A stretch of DNA of 51,950 bases from positions 1 through 51,950 of the forward strand of contig JBDIBB010000012.1 in assembly GCA_039812685.1 (NCBI GenBank). The letters are read 5' to 3'. The notes under the pieces were generated by a model. The model had not been told where the DNA came from, did not search any database, and saw only the letters and a list, made by a program, of their open reading frames with translations. Shown here one piece after another: positions 50,586 through 51,950 of this stretch. Each line of letters starts with the position of its first letter. The stretch's first letter is position 1. This DNA comes from JBDIBB01 sp039812685 (GTDB lineage Bacteria > Acidobacteriota > Vicinamibacteria > Vicinamibacterales > JAFNAJ01). The translations under genes and the position numbers were made by a program.

Positions 50586-51950
50586 GTGAGTGATGAACGA
50601 TTGAAGATTGCCGTCTTCATCGATTTCGACAACATCGAGATCGGCGTGAAGACCACCCTCAGCTCCCACTTCGACGTGGGCGCGGTCCTCGAGGCCATCA
50701 AGGAACGCGGCGAGGTCGTGAGCAAGGTCGCCTACGGCGACTGGACCCGCGCCACCGACTACGGCCGGTCGATGTCCCAGCACGCCATTCACATGGTGCA
50801 GCGCAACCTCACGCCGGGCGGCGACAAGAACGGGGCCGACATCAACCTGGCGCTCGACGCGCTGGAAATGGCCTTCACCCACGGCCACATCAACGCCTTC
50901 GTCATCGTCGGCGGCGACTCGGACTTCATCACGCTCGTCGAGAAGCTCAAGCAGTACGACCGCAAGGTGTTCGTGGTGGGCGGCCGCGCGTTCACGAGCC
51001 AGGTGATGCAGAAGAACTGCACCGAGTTCGTGGCCTACGAAGACATCATCGGCGTCCCGGCACGCGGGCGGCACGCCGATCGCAGCGGCCGTACCGGCAG
51101 CGACGGCAACCTCGCCGGCGCCATGCCGCTCATCAAGCGCGCCCTCAAGCTGCTGGCCGATCGCGAGGTGGCACCGCAGCTCGGGCTGCTCAAGAGCACG
51201 CTGCTCCAGCTCGACTCCAGCTTCTCGGAACGCGCGTATGGCGCCAGCTCCTTCCGCGATTTCGTCCAGAAGCTCGCCAAGGCCGGACACGTGGCGCTGA
51301 AGGGCACCGAGCGGAGCTTCCACGTCGAGTTGCGCGAAGGCGTCGAGCCCGCGGCCTCCGGTGGGGATCGCACGGATCGCCCGGATCGCGCCGAGCGCCC
51401 GGATCGCGCCGAGCGGACCGAGCGCCGCGACCGCGGCGGGCGGTCCGAGGCCGAGCACGTCGAGCCAGCCCCAGCCCCGGCACCGGCGCCAGCACCGGCG
51501 CCGGTCGCCGAGGAGCCTCCCCTGCCCACCGAACCCGCCACCGGCGCGGCGGCCGGGCCGGTCGATGCCGACGGTGCGTCCCGCACCGGTCCCGTCGAAG
51601 GGCTTCGGGTCATCGTGACCGCATTCACCCGGCCCGACGTGTCGCCGCGCTTCCCGATGTACCTCCGGCAGGTGAAGCAGTTCGTCCGCCAGCACGACGA
51701 CACCTTCGACGAGCGCCGGTACGGCTTCGGCGGCCTCGTGGACGCGCTGCGCTACGGCCAGCGCGAGGGCGTCTTCCGGCTCGATCGCGATCGGCAGGGC
51801 GTGGTGCGCGTGTTCCCGGGGCCGAAACTCCAGCGTCCGGCTGGCGATGCGACGGCCGTGGAAACCGTTGTGGACGCGCCGCCCGCATCAACGCCGCCGA
51901 TCGAGCCCACGGCGCCGACGCTGTTTCCAGACGCCGTTCCGCTCGCTGGC
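50586..51950 (+). CDS. NYN-domain nuclease with LOTUS/OST-HTH domains, C-terminus beyond window
   Basis: 455 codons from GTG 50586 are visible; no stop before the right edge. The N-terminal 150 residues are an NYN/PIN-like nuclease: FIDFDN (Asp13, Asp15), the GADINLAL loop (Asp85) and VGGDSDFI (Asp111, Asp113) give the metal site of LabA/DUF88 proteins. Residues about 175-250 fit a LOTUS (OST-HTH) RNA-binding domain (LIKRALKLLADREVAPQLGLLKSTLL, YGASSFRDFVQKLAKAG). A charged linker with Arg-Asp/Glu repeats and a Pro-Ala run (EPAPAPAPAPAPAPVAE) leads to a second LOTUS-like stretch (FTRPDVSPRFPMYLRQVKQF, RRYGFGGLVDALRYGQREGV). It likely cleaves or binds RNA. Confidence 0.9.
   Translation, partial: MSDERLKIAVFIDFDNIEIGVKTTLSSHFDVGAVLEAIKERGEVVSKVAYGDWTRATDYGRSMSQHAIHMVQRNLTPGGDKNGADINLALDALEMAFTHGHINAFVIVGGDSDFITLVEKLKQYDRKVFVVGGRAFTSQVMQKNCTEFVAYEDIIGVPARGRHADRSGRTGSDGNLAGAMPLIKRALKLLADREVAPQLGLLKSTLLQLDSSFSERAYGASSFRDFVQKLAKAGHVALKGTERSFHVELREGVEPAASGGDRTDRPDRAERPDRAERTERRDRGGRSEAEHVEPAPAPAPAPAPAPVAEEPPLPTEPATGAAAGPVDADGASRTGPVEGLRVIVTAFTRPDVSPRFPMYLRQVKQFVRQHDDTFDERRYGFGGLVDALRYGQREGVFRLDRDRQGVVRVFPGPKLQRPAGDATAVETVVDAPPASTPPIEPTAPTLFPDAVPLAG

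Overview
This is a very GC-rich, gene-dense bacterial chromosome segment, best explained as Acidobacteriota and probably the Vicinamibacteria lineage. The evidence is a VWFA-domain protein of the type expanded in Acidobacteria (15669-17846), a giant TonB-dependent receptor with an N-terminal carboxypeptidase-regulatory-like domain and an Oar-like plug (42592-45801), a two-subunit methylmalonyl-CoA mutase, and DUF6544, DUF4126 and DUF2911 proteins. The placement is inference from gene content. I see no phage, insertion sequence, CRISPR array or plasmid gene, so the window reads as core chromosome with a few lineage-specific genes.

Layout. 1-3472 (minus): a partial NfeD-type membrane serine protease, then a secreted TPR protein overlapping by 4 nt a V4R-like protein. 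3500-6875 (plus): mobA, argS and a class-I glutamine-amidotransferase-like peptidase. 6928-17846 (all minus, transcribed right to left): a VWFA protein, methylmalonyl-CoA mutase large and small subunits separated by a G-rich heptad repeat, a receiver protein with a PopZ-like tail, valS, birA, an unknown protein and an RlmD/RumA-like RNA methyltransferase. Most gaps after the mutase are 4-40 nt, which suggests one transcript. 18128-19294: acyl-CoA dehydrogenase. 19302-23617 (minus): a compact peptide-scavenging operon iadA - YfcC-like transporter - secreted M28 peptidase, divergent from an exported SurE-like phosphatase (23750-24622). 24657-28437: DUF6544 membrane protein, HAD phosphatase, PaaI-type thioesterase and a GT39-like membrane glycosyltransferase. 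28655-31276: a small membrane-anchored protein, tRNA-Thr(CGT), a nitroreductase, a DUF2249 protein and an exported flavodoxin-like protein. 31358-35951: aminotransferase, lipoprotein, DUF2911 protein, DUF4126 membrane protein and manA. 36028-40782: a PAS/GAF/GGDEF diguanylate cyclase, a NapH-like membrane ferredoxin convergent with a Crp/Fnr regulator, and msrA. 40915-45801 (minus): a TonB-dependent receptor, a near-perfect intrinsic terminator, and a Tat-exported PhoD phosphatase. 46043-51950 (plus): HAD-IG 5'-nucleotidase, HDOD protein, a small basic ORF, a multipass GT39-like protein and a partial NYN nuclease with LOTUS-type domains.

How the genes work together. Propionyl-CoA-derived methylmalonyl-CoA (MCM), biotin ligation (birA) and beta-oxidation (acyl-CoA dehydrogenase) point to fatty-acid and branched-chain amino-acid catabolism. 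The iadA operon, M28 peptidase, PhoD and exported SurE indicate scavenging of peptides and phosphate esters outside the cytoplasm. ValRS, ArgRS, tRNA-Thr and an RNA m5U methyltransferase are translation housekeeping.

No well-defined new defence or biosynthetic system is visible. The most interesting leads are the G-quadruplex-prone inverted heptad element between the two mutase genes, the receiver/PopZ-tail protein in the valS operon, the NYN-LOTUS protein at the right edge, the V4R/TPR pair, and two enzyme types that are usually cytoplasmic but here carry signal peptides (flavodoxin and SurE).
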